Positions 7,330 through 16,146 of a stretch of DNA of 64,000 nt are shown here, piece after piece. The position numbers and the translations under genes are program-made. The DNA comes from Chitinophaga filiformis (GTDB taxonomy: Bacteria; Bacteroidota; Bacteroidia; Chitinophagales; Chitinophagaceae): NCBI RefSeq assembly GCF_021646545.1, contig NZ_JAKIRP010000005.1, forward strand, positions 124,001 through 188,000, written 5' to 3'. The first letter of the stretch is position 1, and every line of letters begins with the position of its first letter. Under the pieces are notes generated by a model. That model did not search any database and was not told the origin of the DNA. It saw only the letters and a list, made by a program, of their open reading frames with translations.

Positions 7330-9543
7330 TTATTCTGTTTTAAAGGTAATAATAAATTTCGTACCCTGCCCCGGTGTACTTTCCGCCCGGATGCTTCCAC
7401 CCATTGCCTCCACCTGCGTTTTGGTGATGAACAGGCCGATCCCTTTTGCGTCCTTATTCTTGTGAAACGTTTTCCGGAAACCGAACAGTTTATGTCCGAA
7501 GCGTTCCATATCAATTCCCAGGCCGTTATCTTCGGCTGTGAGAATAGTATGACCGTTCTCCTGCCAGCTCATGAAGTGAAGACAGGGCCGGCGTTCCTGC
7601 GTACGGTAACGGATGGCGTTGGTGATGAGGTTCTGCAGGATGCTGTCGAGGTACAGGCGCGGAAATTCCAGCATCGGGGCTGCGAAGCTGGTGGTCAGCT
7701 GGATACCGCTCTTTTCGATATCTGCAAACAACACATCTTTCACATATTGAAGTCGTTCGGAAAAGATCAGCGGCTCCCGCTCCATATCTACATTCTTACG
7801 GATCTGTACCACATCTACGAGGTCGTTCAAGGTCTCATCGATCTTAAATATTACTTCTTGTAGTAAGGACAGGTATTGCTCTTTTTCGTGTGGCAATGAC
7901 GAGTCGTTGTGCATCTGCATCAGTGCCCTGAGATTGGCAATGGGTGCACGCAGGTTATGCGAAGTAATATGTGCAAAGTCTTCCAGTTGCTGATTCTGGT
8001 TAACGAGGCTTTTGTTCAGTTTACTCAGTTGTTTGTTAGCACGGAAAAGGTCTTTCTGCATGTTGCGGCTATCCGTTATATCACGGATAAAGACAGATAC
8101 AGTACCATCCCTCATGGGAGTAATCAGGAACTCATACCATTTGTAACGGCGGGGAAAATAACTACTGAAAGACGCAGAAGTAGTACCTGCCAGTGCAGCT
8201 GAAAAGCGGGTTTTAAACGGCGTGGCATATCCCAGTTCCGGCATGATCTCAAAAATGTTCTCCCCCTGGAATATCTGTCTGCCGGCCATCTCTTCCGCCT
8301 TACGGTTGGCGAAGGATAAGGTACCATCTTTTTCCATTGTCGCATATCCCATATCTACCGCGTCAAAGAAGAGGTGCAGCTGTTCAGTGTTGCGCTGCAG
8401 CAGGTTGCGCATCTGCTGTTCCAGCTTCCTGTCGGTGATATCATTCACCAGTACGGCAACGATCTGTTGCTTATCCACCGGGTCTTTCAGGGGGAAGAGG
8501 GTCAGGTCCAGCCATACTTCACGGCTCTGCGCTGTCCAGCGACTGTCCTTGGAAAAGTCCAGCTGCCTTTCCACGCGGATCACTTTATTCCCGGTCATAA
8601 CATCCTTAAAGAGCTTGTCCAGGCCATACAAGCGGGAAAAAGGATCGCTCATGATGTTAAAGGGAGCTTCTCCTTCTTCATATTCGTACTGGAAGAATTC
8701 ACGTTGGGTATGATTAATACGGCGGATAAACCCAAAATGATCAAATTGAATATAGCCTATAGGCAGATGTTCTATGATCAGGTCCAGCAGGCGGGAGCTT
8801 TTCTCCAGGCGTCTGAACGCCAGTTGTTTCTCGGTGATGTCTCTCATCGCCAGCTGTAATGTAGTGATATCCCCCTGTTCGTCAGTCACAGCAAATACAG
8901 TGACCTCATAATACGAAGGCAATATCCGTACAACGCCGTTGGTCTCCTGTTCACGATATCCCAGCAACATTTCTTTCCTGGCGGATGCTTTGGTACGCAG
9001 TACCTCTTCAAACAGTTCGCAGAGACCGGTTTCCTGAAAGACAGGTTCCTCAAACAGGTTATATCCCGGCCTGGACATGGAGGGATCTATCGCTTCCCAT
9101 ATCTCCTGTTGCAGCTCGTTGGCACAGCAATGAATCCCCTCGGGAGTAAACTGTTGTAATCCGCAGGGTAAAGAGCGTAAAAGCGCATGACTATCCCCCG
9201 GCGGACGCCGGCTGGTGATATCTATACCTGTCAGCAGGAAATATTCCCCCGCAGCAGTAAGCTGCCACCGGACCCACTGACGGGTATGGCAATACATATC
9301 CACACAGGCATTTCTGCCCATTGTATAGAGATGACACAGCATAGGCCAGTTCACACCGGTACCTTTTCCTATGACGTCGTTAAAATGCAGACTACTTATG
9401 TCCCCTGCCGGATGAAATTCCCCCTCCGGTACCTCCAGCCATCCTGCTGCCCCCTGGTTGACATATACGAGGTAACCGTGCAGATCCAATAATATCGCTG
9501 GTATAACTTTCGACAGCGCATTACCCATTATGGCATTCATCAT
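7330..9543 (-). CDS. Cytoplasmic multi-PAS sensor histidine kinase
   Basis: Protein of 737 residues with no signal peptide or membrane segment. At least three PAS-like units precede the kinase (roughly residues 130-245, 250-375 and 385-490; motifs such as VLVNDITDRKLEQQMRN and FIRDITDSRNMQK mark the PAS-coiled-coil junctions). A coiled coil leads into the HisKA domain, with the phospho-acceptor H529 in SHNLRAP. The ATPase domain has the N box NLITNAIRYR, G1 DNGLGID and G2 GIGLFIT. It probably senses a cytoplasmic or redox cue and signals to the downstream receiver. The two genes form an operon; no consensus promoter was found just upstream. Confidence 0.93.
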   Translation of the reverse strand: MMNAIMGNALSKVIPAILLDLHGYLVYVNQGAAGWLEVPEGEFHPAGDISSLHFNDVIGKGTGVNWPMLCHLYTMGRNACVDMYCHTRQWVRWQLTAAGEYFLLTGIDITSRRPPGDSHALLRSLPCGLQQFTPEGIHCCANELQQEIWEAIDPSMSRPGYNLFEEPVFQETGLCELFEEVLRTKASARKEMLLGYREQETNGVVRILPSYYEVTVFAVTDEQGDITTLQLAMRDITEKQLAFRRLEKSSRLLDLIIEHLPIGYIQFDHFGFIRRINHTQREFFQYEYEEGEAPFNIMSDPFSRLYGLDKLFKDVMTGNKVIRVERQLDFSKDSRWTAQSREVWLDLTLFPLKDPVDKQQIVAVLVNDITDRKLEQQMRNLLQRNTEQLHLFFDAVDMGYATMEKDGTLSFANRKAEEMAGRQIFQGENIFEIMPELGYATPFKTRFSAALAGTTSASFSSYFPRRYKWYEFLITPMRDGTVSVFIRDITDSRNMQKDLFRANKQLSKLNKSLVNQNQQLEDFAHITSHNLRAPIANLRALMQMHNDSSLPHEKEQYLSLLQEVIFKIDETLNDLVDVVQIRKNVDMEREPLIFSERLQYVKDVLFADIEKSGIQLTTSFAAPMLEFPRLYLDSILQNLITNAIRYRTQERRPCLHFMSWQENGHTILTAEDNGLGIDMERFGHKLFGFRKTFHKNKDAKGIGLFITKTQVEAMGGSIRAESTPGQGTKFIITFKTE

Positions 9544-10151
9544 AGATCCCGAACGATAATCCCTTTAAAAATACTCAATATATGATTAAAAAAGACTATT
9601 CTTTATAACTATCTGACAGGACGACAGCTATTTATATTCCATAAGCACGTAATTTTGCGTTTTCCACAATGTGGATTTCAGTTTTTCGGCAAATGTTCAA
9701 GGATAGATATCTTTGGCATACAGTAACAGGACACAAACCATAAACATATTTAGCAATGAAAGTACTTGTTCCCGTAGAGCAATGAGAAAACCGGTAACGC
9801 AGAAATCACTCATTTTTTTACGGTTCCCATGGTATTGAAATGATGGCAGCGACAGCATACCGCAATCCTGACAGGGAACTCAGAACACCGCACAGGAAAA
9901 ACGCTTTGGCGTGGTTATTGCCGCTCCTGGTATAGCGGCTGCTCTTCCTGGCGTGGTTTCTGCTCATATTTTCTCTGCCAGTTTTAGGAGTACCATTGGA
10001 AGGTGGCTGGCATATCTGCCATAGCAGAAAGATGGAACGCCTTCAAAAAACAAGGTTATAAACTATAGGTTTCTTAATGTAAGCTGTTTAAGGTAAATTG
10101 CTTTAACATCTTACACCAGGACACCTCAAACGATCTAAAATAAAATATCAC
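9544..10151. other. Divergent intergenic region with promoter-like site and short ORFs
   Basis: A gap of 608 bases between the PAS kinase and the PhoH gene. It contains a good Bacteroidota -7 box at 9708-9715, followed by an ATG at 9756 that reads only nine codons (MKVLVPVEQ). Further on, a frame from 9840 reads MMAATAYRNPDRELRTPH, then a hydrophobic stretch, and is interrupted by one TAG before continuing to a TAA near 10065. I cannot assign a gene; a decayed small gene or a small RNA is possible. Confidence 0.4.
9708..9715 (+). promoter_or_regulatory. Putative promoter -7 box
   Basis: TATCTTTG matches TAnnTTTG. A TTTTTC run lies about 20 bases upstream in place of the -33 TTTG. It points toward the short ORFs and PhoH. 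Confidence 0.4.
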
Positions 10152-11111
10152 TTGACAGAATCAATTATCAGCTTAGATAGTATTAACCCTATCGAGTTCT
10201 TCGGAGTTAACAATGGAAAACTTGATCTGCTGAAGAAAAAATTTCCGCTGTTAAAGATCCTCTCCCGCGGTACCCAGCTCAAACTCTCCGGCGCTCCGGA
10301 AGAAGTAGCTACTGCACAGGAAAAAATCGGACAAATCATTTCCTACCTCGAGCGTAACGGCAACCTCAGCGAAAATTATTTCGAACAGATCCTGGGCGAT
10401 GAGGAAAAAGTGGACAACTTCAAAGACCGTAATTCTAACGAGATTCTGGTCTTCGGTCCTAACGGACGCAACGTAAAAGCCAGAACAGCCAACCAGAAGA
10501 AAATGGTAGCCCTGGCCGACAAAAACGATATCATCTTCGCCATAGGACCTGCCGGTACCGGTAAGACTTACACTGCTGTAGCACTGGCGGTGAGAGCGCT
10601 GAAAAACAAAGCGGTCAGAAAGATCATACTGACACGTCCTGCTGTGGAAGCAGGTGAAAACCTGGGTTTCCTGCCCGGCGACCTGAAGGAAAAGATCGAC
10701 CCATACCTGCGCCCGCTGTACGACGCACTCGACGATATGATCCCTGCCGATAAGCTCAGCTATTTCATGACCAACCGTGTTATTGAGATCGCTCCCCTGG
10801 CGTATATGCGCGGACGTACGCTCGATAATGCATTTATCATCCTTGATGAGGCACAGAATGCAACAGACCTCCAGCTGAAAATGTTCCTGACACGTATCGG
10901 TTCGTCAGCGAAAGCCATTATTACAGGAGACCTGACGCAGATCGACCTCCCTAAGAATCAGAAATCAGGATTGGAAAAGGCCACCCGTATCCTCCGTCAT
11001 GTGGATGGTATCGGCTACCTGCAACTGGATGAAGAGGATGTAGTAAGACATAGACTGGTAAAAGCCATCATACGCGCATATGATGCAGCAAAGGAAAGGG
11101 AGGAGCATTAA
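10152..11111 (+). CDS. PhoH family ATPase
   Basis: Protein of 319 residues, the normal length for PhoH/PhoL. The Walker A motif is GPAGTGKT at residues 132-139 and the Walker B motif is FIILDEAQ near residue 230. An N-terminal KH-like segment precedes the ATPase (about residues 10-70). PhoH proteins are cytoplasmic ATPases tied to RNA metabolism or ribosome maturation; in many bacteria the gene sits next to ybeY, which is not seen here. The start is a TTG at 10152, chosen because the N-terminus MTESIISLDSINPIEFFGVN matches the Bacteroidota form. Confidence 0.93.
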   Translation: MTESIISLDSINPIEFFGVNNGKLDLLKKKFPLLKILSRGTQLKLSGAPEEVATAQEKIGQIISYLERNGNLSENYFEQILGDEEKVDNFKDRNSNEILVFGPNGRNVKARTANQKKMVALADKNDIIFAIGPAGTGKTYTAVALAVRALKNKAVRKIILTRPAVEAGENLGFLPGDLKEKIDPYLRPLYDALDDMIPADKLSYFMTNRVIEIAPLAYMRGRTLDNAFIILDEAQNATDLQLKMFLTRIGSSAKAIITGDLTQIDLPKNQKSGLEKATRILRHVDGIGYLQLDEEDVVRHRLVKAIIRAYDAAKEREEH

Positions 11112-11269
11112 CATTAACAATTCCTTAACAGTGTTTTAAGTATGTTCACGGCTTTAAAAGTAAACTGTTAAAAGTATTCCTTGCCTATACCGGTTTACAA
11201 CAGGGAAACCAACAATTTTCAAAAACAGGTCTGGAACTTTAAATTTTACAACGCGCTGCCTGGCTGCTT

Positions 11270-11300
11270 TTTGTAATTTTCCACTTTCCTCCTATTTTTG
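11270..11300 (+). promoter_or_regulatory. Consensus Bacteroidota promoter
   Basis: A -33 TTTG (11270-11273), exactly 19 bases of spacer and a -7 TATTTTTG (11293-11300) give a full match to the consensus. Transcription would begin near 11307, 23 bases before the lipoprotein ATG. Confidence 0.75.
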
Positions 11301-11329
11301 TTAACTGTATTATAATAGAACATTTTTGC

Positions 11330-11797
11330 ATGACCAGTTATCTGCGTATCCTCACCTTGGCAATATTATTCGGTACTGTACTTAGCAGTTGCAAAAAGCG
11401 TGCTTCCCCACAGGAAGTGGCATTGAATTTTATGCATGCAATACAGGAATCGAACTTTGACCTGGCAAGGGATTACGCAACCAAGGAATCGCAACAGGTA
11501 ATACAGCTTTACTCGTTTTTTGATGCCCGCCGTAATGATTCAGAACGGGATAAGATCAAAAAAGCCGGTATCAAGGTAATTGAGACAGAAGAAAACGGCG
11601 ACAAGGCAACAGTAACTGTCCTGAATTCTTCTTCACAACAAAAGGAAAGACTACAACTGGTTAAGGAAAACGGCCGCTGGAAAATATCTCTCACTTTCGA
11701 AAGTATTATTCCAAACTATCTGCCGCCGGCAAGCGCACCATTGGATTCTACCAATATGCCGCCTCAGGATTCTATGTCTCCACTCCCGGTTAAATAA
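11330..11797 (+). CDS. DUF4878-like lipoprotein
   Basis: Protein of 155 residues with a lipoprotein signal ending in LSSC (C21). The body has the pattern SPQEVALNFMHAIQESNFDLARDYA and a later KENGRWKI, characteristic of the small NTF2-like fold of DUF4878 and lumazine-binding-like domains. The last 25 residues are rich in proline, serine and methionine. It is probably outer-membrane or periplasmic; its substrate is unknown. It has its own consensus promoter at 11270-11300. Confidence 0.85.
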   Translation: MTSYLRILTLAILFGTVLSSCKKRASPQEVALNFMHAIQESNFDLARDYATKESQQVIQLYSFFDARRNDSERDKIKKAGIKVIETEENGDKATVTVLNSSSQQKERLQLVKENGRWKISLTFESIIPNYLPPASAPLDSTNMPPQDSMSPLPVK

Positions 11798-11957
11798 AAT
11801 ATTACGATTACTCGAATCTGTATAATTTTGTGTCTATTACGAAATTACAGTTGAGTTCCTTATTTTTGCGACGCGCCAGCAAACTTTTATTCTAAATTCC
11901 ACATTAGCATACGGTAAGACAGTTGTCAAGGTCCCGAAAAACGACTTTGCGCTGTTA

Positions 11958-11965
11958 TATCTTTG
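11958..11965 (+). promoter_or_regulatory. Putative promoter -7 box for pyrophosphatase
   Basis: TATCTTTG matches TAnnTTTG and lies 56 bases before the ATG. No good -33 TTTG stands at the expected distance. Confidence 0.45.
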
Positions 11966-12021
11966 CAATGCGGAATAAATGCAGGCACACCAAAATACTA
12001 ATAAACGAAAAAACAAGTTTG

Positions 12022-12567
12022 ATGATGACGACGAACAATCCCTGGCATAGTGTCAGCACAGGATCTGAAGCGCCTAAAATAGTGAATGCTATTATTGAAA
12101 TTCCTAAAGGCTGTCGCGCCAAATATGAGCTGGACAAAGAAAGTGGTCTGCTCAAGCTCGACAGGGTACTGTACTCTTCCGTATACTACCCGGCTAACTA
12201 CGGTTTTATTCCAAAGACCTACTGTGATGACCATGACCCACTGGATATCCTCATCCTCTCCCAGGTAGACGTTGTTCCTATGTGTATCATGGAAGCCAAA
12301 GTGATCGGTGTAATGCAGATGATCGACAACGGCGAGGCTGACGACAAGATCATTGCTGTAGCTGCTAACGATATGAGCGTTGCACACATCAACGATATCA
12401 CAGAACTGCCTCCTCACTTCACTGCTGAGATCCGTCACTTCTTTGAAGAATATAAGAGACTGGAGCACAAAACAGTAAAAGTGTCTGAGTTCCAGAACAA
12501 AGCAGTAGCTGAACGCATTATACTGGAAAGCATCGAGTTCTATAACAAGACCTTCGGCGACAAATAA
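12022..12567 (+). CDS. ppa: Inorganic pyrophosphatase, family I
   Basis: Soluble hexameric-type pyrophosphatase of about 182 residues that hydrolyses PPi to phosphate. The signature is DDHDPLDILIL with three metal-binding aspartates. Supporting motifs are EIPKGCRAKYELDKESG, YPANYGFIP and GEADDKIIAV. The frame is open further upstream to a TTG at 11923, but those 33 codons overlap the likely promoter and resemble no known N-terminus; the ATG pair at 12022 and 12025 gives the expected start. A bidirectional terminator follows. Confidence 0.95.
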   Translation: MMTTNNPWHSVSTGSEAPKIVNAIIEIPKGCRAKYELDKESGLLKLDRVLYSSVYYPANYGFIPKTYCDDHDPLDILILSQVDVVPMCIMEAKVIGVMQMIDNGEADDKIIAVAANDMSVAHINDITELPPHFTAEIRHFFEEYKRLEHKTVKVSEFQNKAVAERIILESIEFYNKTFGDK

Positions 12568-12611
12568 TTCAATGACTGGTAGCTTAGCCGCTGCCAGTCT
12601 TCAAAAAAATA

Positions 12612-12660
12612 TCCCATAGCTACAGTACCTTTGCGGTCACTATTGCTATGGGATTTTCTT
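12612..12660. terminator. Bidirectional terminator between ppa and the NlpC gene
   Basis: TCCCATAGC and GCTATGGGA flank a 24-base loop. TTTTCTTT follows on the plus strand and an A run precedes it, so it can terminate both convergent genes. Confidence 0.65.
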
Positions 12661-12751
12661 TAATTATCTATTTTGTCTTATCAGTTTCTCCTACCCACCG
12701 TTCTGAGCCCGGATAACTAAAAGCGTCCGTCACACAGGCCGTCTTTCCTTG

Positions 12752-13525
12752 TCAGAAGAATCTTTTAATAATGCGCAACTTGTGCGTTCTTACACCCGTA
12801 TCAGTATTAGTAATTCCCTGGTTGTCAATCGGGTCTACCCGCACCTTTCCTGATGAATGAATGATCTCATGATCGTTCAGCAATATGCCCACGTGCGTAA
12901 TACGCCCCTCTGCATTATCGAAGAACGCCAGGTCGCCCAGACGCGCTTCCTGCAGAAAATCGACCGTCTCGCCCTGTGTAGCCTGCTGGTAAGCATCCCT
13001 CAACAGATCAATACCCAATGTCTTATATACCGTCTGCGTAAAACCGGAACAATCCACTCCAAACACAGACTTGCCTCCCCAGAGGTATGCTGTATTCAGG
13101 TAGAGGAAGGCCGCATCTGTCAGTGCAGCTGTATCTACAGTATCCGCTTTGCCTGTTGCCGCCAGCTTTTCCTCAAATTGTACCGCCGCCTTTCCCCAGT
13201 TTGTAACAGGCTCTGTTCCAGCCTTTACCGTGCATCCGAAAGGCACATACATAGGCTTGCCATTCAGCAGCACCTTGTTCACCCAACCAGTCGTATAATG
13301 GGTATAAGGAGCGTTGAACAATTGCTCATCAATGATTTCCAGATGATTAAAAGTAGCCCATCCTTCATACCCGTCAAACTGGCATTTTACTTTCACCCAA
13401 CCATCATTTCCCGTAATAATAATTTCACTGCATTCACCCCACAAGGCTTGTGAGATAATTTCACTTTTGTGAGATGGTTCTGCCCGTAATGGCATCACCG
13501 GTACAACAGTAATCGCGTATGGCAT
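12752..13525 (-). CDS. NlpC/P60 family peptidoglycan endopeptidase with SH3-like domain
   Basis: Protein of 257 residues. An SH3-like region occupies about residues 5-65 (RAEPSHKSEIISQALWGE, WVKVKCQFDGYEGW), a linker follows, and the NlpC/P60 cysteine-peptidase domain covers residues 130-257. The catalytic cysteine is C159 in FGVDCSGF, the histidine is H211 in ITHVGILL, and H223 is in EIIHSSG. Family members cut between D-glutamate and the diamino acid in wall peptides. No clear signal peptide is visible, so it may act on imported muropeptides in the cytoplasm, as YkfC-type enzymes do, or use another route. It is divergent from the sigma-like gene at 13606. Confidence 0.9.
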   Translation of the reverse strand: MPYAITVVPVMPLRAEPSHKSEIISQALWGECSEIIITGNDGWVKVKCQFDGYEGWATFNHLEIIDEQLFNAPYTHYTTGWVNKVLLNGKPMYVPFGCTVKAGTEPVTNWGKAAVQFEEKLAATGKADTVDTAALTDAAFLYLNTAYLWGGKSVFGVDCSGFTQTVYKTLGIDLLRDAYQQATQGETVDFLQEARLGDLAFFDNAEGRITHVGILLNDHEIIHSSGKVRVDPIDNQGITNTDTGVRTHKLRIIKRFF

Positions 13526-13546
13526 ATTAATTGTCTAAAATAATTA

Positions 13547-13588
13547 TATGTCAAAGACAACAAAATGAACATTTTTGTCTTTAATATG
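13547..13588. promoter_or_regulatory. Imperfect palindrome in divergent promoter region
   Basis: TATGTCAAAGACAACAAAATG is followed, two bases later, by CATTTTTGTCTTTAATATG, its near reverse complement. It lies midway between the two divergent genes (NlpC and the sigma-like gene), where an operator for both would be expected. The binder is unknown. Confidence 0.4.
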
Positions 13589-13605
13589 TAAATATAGGTA
13601 ACACT

Positions 13606-14178
13606 ATGCTACAGCAGCTAACTAATTTATCAGATAAAGAATTGATTTCCCGGGCAAGAAAACTCAAGGACCAGGAAGCAGAAGGTGTACTCATGGAAAG
13701 ATACAGCCACCTCATGGTTGCTGTTTGCCTCCCTTACCTCAACAATGGTCCCGGAACTGCACCCGATGAAGTTTATCCCAGGCTGCTGCAGCGCCTCAGC
13801 GCCAGTCTTAAAACCCAAACGATCCCGAAAGCCAATGAATGGATACACCATACTATCAGGGCACAACAAGCTCAGACAGAAAAGAATAATCCATTTTTTC
13901 CCAGTACGGAATCAAGGGAACAGCAACAGATGGAAAACAAAGTAGAAAAGGTAGCCACCAACCTCAAAGAACAGCAACTGCTTGCAGCTGCAATGGAAGA
14001 AGCGCTTGGTAAACTGCCCGCGGAGGAAAAATATTTTCTGAGAGAATTTTACCTGAACAATAAGACTTTTACAGAACTGGCAGCCACTAAAAAGTACACC
14101 ATTGAGAAAACGAGGCAGATTCTACAACAGGCAAAACAAAAAATGGCTTCCTTATTGATGAATGAAACCTATGAGTAA
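13606..14178 (+). CDS. Degenerate ECF-sigma-like protein
   Basis: Protein of 190 residues that aligns by eye along its length with the ECF sigma factor at 15523: LMERYSHLMVAVCLPYL corresponds to LFDRYAILLLGMCMKYL, and the C-terminal ALGKLPAEEKYFLREFY corresponds to ALEQLNPEQRTCVKLFY. A region 4 helix-turn-helix is present (TFTELAATKKYTIEKTRQIL). Region 2 has lost the usual DxxQ-type core-binding segment (APDEVYPRLLQ stands where ARDSVQQIFLK is expected), so it may not be a working sigma factor. Its stop overlaps the downstream anti-sigma-like gene, indicating coupled translation. Confidence 0.75.
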   Translation: MLQQLTNLSDKELISRARKLKDQEAEGVLMERYSHLMVAVCLPYLNNGPGTAPDEVYPRLLQRLSASLKTQTIPKANEWIHHTIRAQQAQTEKNNPFFPSTESREQQQMENKVEKVATNLKEQQLLAAAMEEALGKLPAEEKYFLREFYLNNKTFTELAATKKYTIEKTRQILQQAKQKMASLLMNETYE

Positions 14179-15280
14179 CTTGGAAAACAACGAAAAACTA
14201 CTGAAGATCTTCAGTAACATCCGCTGTCTGAACAGGGATCAGCTTCCCCGTTACCTCGATGGCCGTCTCACCGATGTTGAGAAACATCTGGTGGAACAGC
14301 ATCTCGTTGATTGCGATCTCTGTTTCGATGCATTACAGGTACTCCAGCAACCCCAGTACAGGGAAAAATACCAACCGCTCGCTACAAGCATGCAACAATT
14401 TATCCGCAACAGTATTAAGCGGATATCACAGGTGCATAAGGTGGAACGCTACCAGCGCCAGGAACAAAAAAAGGAAAGCTTTCTGATCTATTTCTGGATA
14501 GTCGCAGCTATCGCTATTGGTGCAGGCGGTGTTTACCTGGTACAACAGCAGAGTAAATTCAAAACACCTGTATCCAAGGCTATTGCTGGCAATACAGACA
14601 TGCCGGCGGCGCAGTCAGGAACGCCCCCTGTGCAGGCAGCCATTGTTACGCCCGTACGGACAGAAAATGAAGTGAGCCGAAAACCAGCCGAACCGGTTAC
14701 AGCCACTACACCATTGCCGGCGCCACCAACAGCTGCGGCCCCTCCTCTCACTCCTAAACCTGTCGTGAAGGACTCCGTAAAGGCAGTTGTCAAACCACCG
14801 GCAGCCGCTGCTGCTGTCAAGGATAGCATCAGAGATAGCGCCCGAAAGCACCTGCTTGCTGCGCCTAAACCAACAGAAGTGAAAGAGCCACCAAAGGAAA
14901 AAGCTGCTGTACCCGAACATAAGGATACTCCAACCGTAGTGAAGAAAACAGAAGATAAACCGGAGCCTAAGGCGCCTCCAAAGAAAGAAAAAGAGGATGC
15001 CCCCGAAAAGAAGCCCGCTGCAGAGCCCACAAGTACGGATGAATTCCTCTATAAGGCCGCAATGGTATATCACCAGCAGGGTGACTTAAACGAGGCTATT
15101 TCCCGCTATAAACACCTTTCTGAAAGCTCCGGCAAGTACGGTGAACTGTCGCGCTATCAGCTGGCTGTCTGCTACCGCAGTAAGGGCCAGACTGGCAAAG
15201 CCCGTCGTATGTTCAAGGAAGTGGTACGCATGAACGGCAGCATGAAAGACAAAGCACAGGCAGCGTTGGATAATCTCTGA
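14162..15280 (+). CDS. Anti-sigma-like membrane protein with C-terminal TPR domain
   Basis: Protein of 372 residues (363 if the ATG at 14171, which overlaps the upstream stop, is used). The N-terminal cytoplasmic domain has a zinc anti-sigma signature H47-x3-C51-x2-C54. One membrane helix spans residues 106-127. Then comes a low-complexity linker of about 170 residues rich in proline, alanine, lysine and threonine, and a C-terminal TPR domain (about 295-372; YKAAMVYHQQGDLNEAISRY). The linker and TPR would be periplasmic, spanning toward the wall or outer membrane. It is translationally coupled to the sigma-like gene. Role inferred: signal transmission across the inner membrane. Confidence 0.8.
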   Translation: MKPMSNLENNEKLLKIFSNIRCLNRDQLPRYLDGRLTDVEKHLVEQHLVDCDLCFDALQVLQQPQYREKYQPLATSMQQFIRNSIKRISQVHKVERYQRQEQKKESFLIYFWIVAAIAIGAGGVYLVQQQSKFKTPVSKAIAGNTDMPAAQSGTPPVQAAIVTPVRTENEVSRKPAEPVTATTPLPAPPTAAAPPLTPKPVVKDSVKAVVKPPAAAAAVKDSIRDSARKHLLAAPKPTEVKEPPKEKAAVPEHKDTPTVVKKTEDKPEPKAPPKKEKEDAPEKKPAAEPTSTDEFLYKAAMVYHQQGDLNEAISRYKHLSESSGKYGELSRYQLAVCYRSKGQTGKARRMFKEVVRMNGSMKDKAQAALDNL

Positions 15281-15522
15281 TTTGTGTTCCCCTGTCCTTT
15301 CCCATTGACAGATGATAAATCCATAAAGCATTCCTGTACCCCATTAAACGGAGTACCACGCACGCTTACCAGGCGCCGTCATATTCCCTACATTTCCACC
15401 ACACCATTCGCCGTCAGGCAATCAGACGGCCCCGCTTTTTCCCTGTTTATTAATTGCTTTTATTTTTATGGAAATTCTATGGCTCACGCATCTTTATATT
15501 ATAAGTATTTTATCTTTATCCA

Positions 15523-16089
15523 GTGAATTATAAGAATAGCCAGGAATTAACAGATGAAGAGCTGCTGGAACGGTTCAGGACCGATGAGAACAGCGATTGG
15601 ATAGGCATCCTGTTTGACAGGTATGCGATCCTTTTATTGGGTATGTGTATGAAATACCTTAAAAATGAAGAGGATGCGAGAGATAGTGTACAACAGATCT
15701 TCCTGAAAGTATTAGCTGAGATCAACAAGCATAAGGTACAATTCTTCCGGGCCTGGATCTACCAGGTAGCCCGGAACCATTGCCTGATGCAGTTAAGGCA
15801 CAAAAACCAGGTAAGACAGGAAGAAGTCAGTGAAAAACACATGAACAATCCTGCAGAACAGGAAGAAGATAAAAACAGATTCGTAGAAAAGGATAACTTG
15901 CTGGAAAATATGCAACATGCGCTGGAACAGTTAAACCCTGAACAGCGTACCTGTGTCAAATTATTTTATCTCCAGAAATTATCTTACCAGGATATTGCCG
16001 GCCAGACCGGTTATACCCTGTTACAGGTAAAAAGTTATATCCAGAATGGAAAGCGTAACCTGAAGCTGTTATTGGGTCCGCAGGGATAG
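15523..16089 (+). CDS. ECF sigma factor
   Basis: RNA polymerase sigma factor of 188 residues, ECF subfamily. Region 2 has LFDRYAILLLGMCMKYL and the core-binding DARDSVQQIFLKV; FFRAWIYQVARNHCLMQLR is typical of regions 2.3-2.4. Region 4 has ALEQLNPEQRTCVKLFYLQKLSYQDIAGQTGY. The start is a GTG at 15523. The upstream 240 bases (15281-15522) contain no gene; a TATCTTTA close to the -7 consensus lies just before the start. The anti-sigma gene follows after 57 bases. Confidence 0.92.
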   Translation: MNYKNSQELTDEELLERFRTDENSDWIGILFDRYAILLLGMCMKYLKNEEDARDSVQQIFLKVLAEINKHKVQFFRAWIYQVARNHCLMQLRHKNQVRQEEVSEKHMNNPAEQEEDKNRFVEKDNLLENMQHALEQLNPEQRTCVKLFYLQKLSYQDIAGQTGYTLLQVKSYIQNGKRNLKLLLGPQG

Positions 16090-16146
16090 CAAAGTATTGT
16101 ATGAACGCATCAGTAAGTATGCACGAATTTAATTATTGACGATTTT

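Noticed and set aside
11923..12021. Extension of the pyrophosphatase N-terminus to a TTG
   Set aside because: It contains the promoter -7 box and is not part of the family; the ATG at 12022 gives a normal-length enzyme.
14533..15030. Long minus-strand frame opposite the proline/alanine-rich linker
   Set aside because: A low-complexity shadow of the linker codons (GGA/GCC runs), glycine- and serine-rich, with no independent support.
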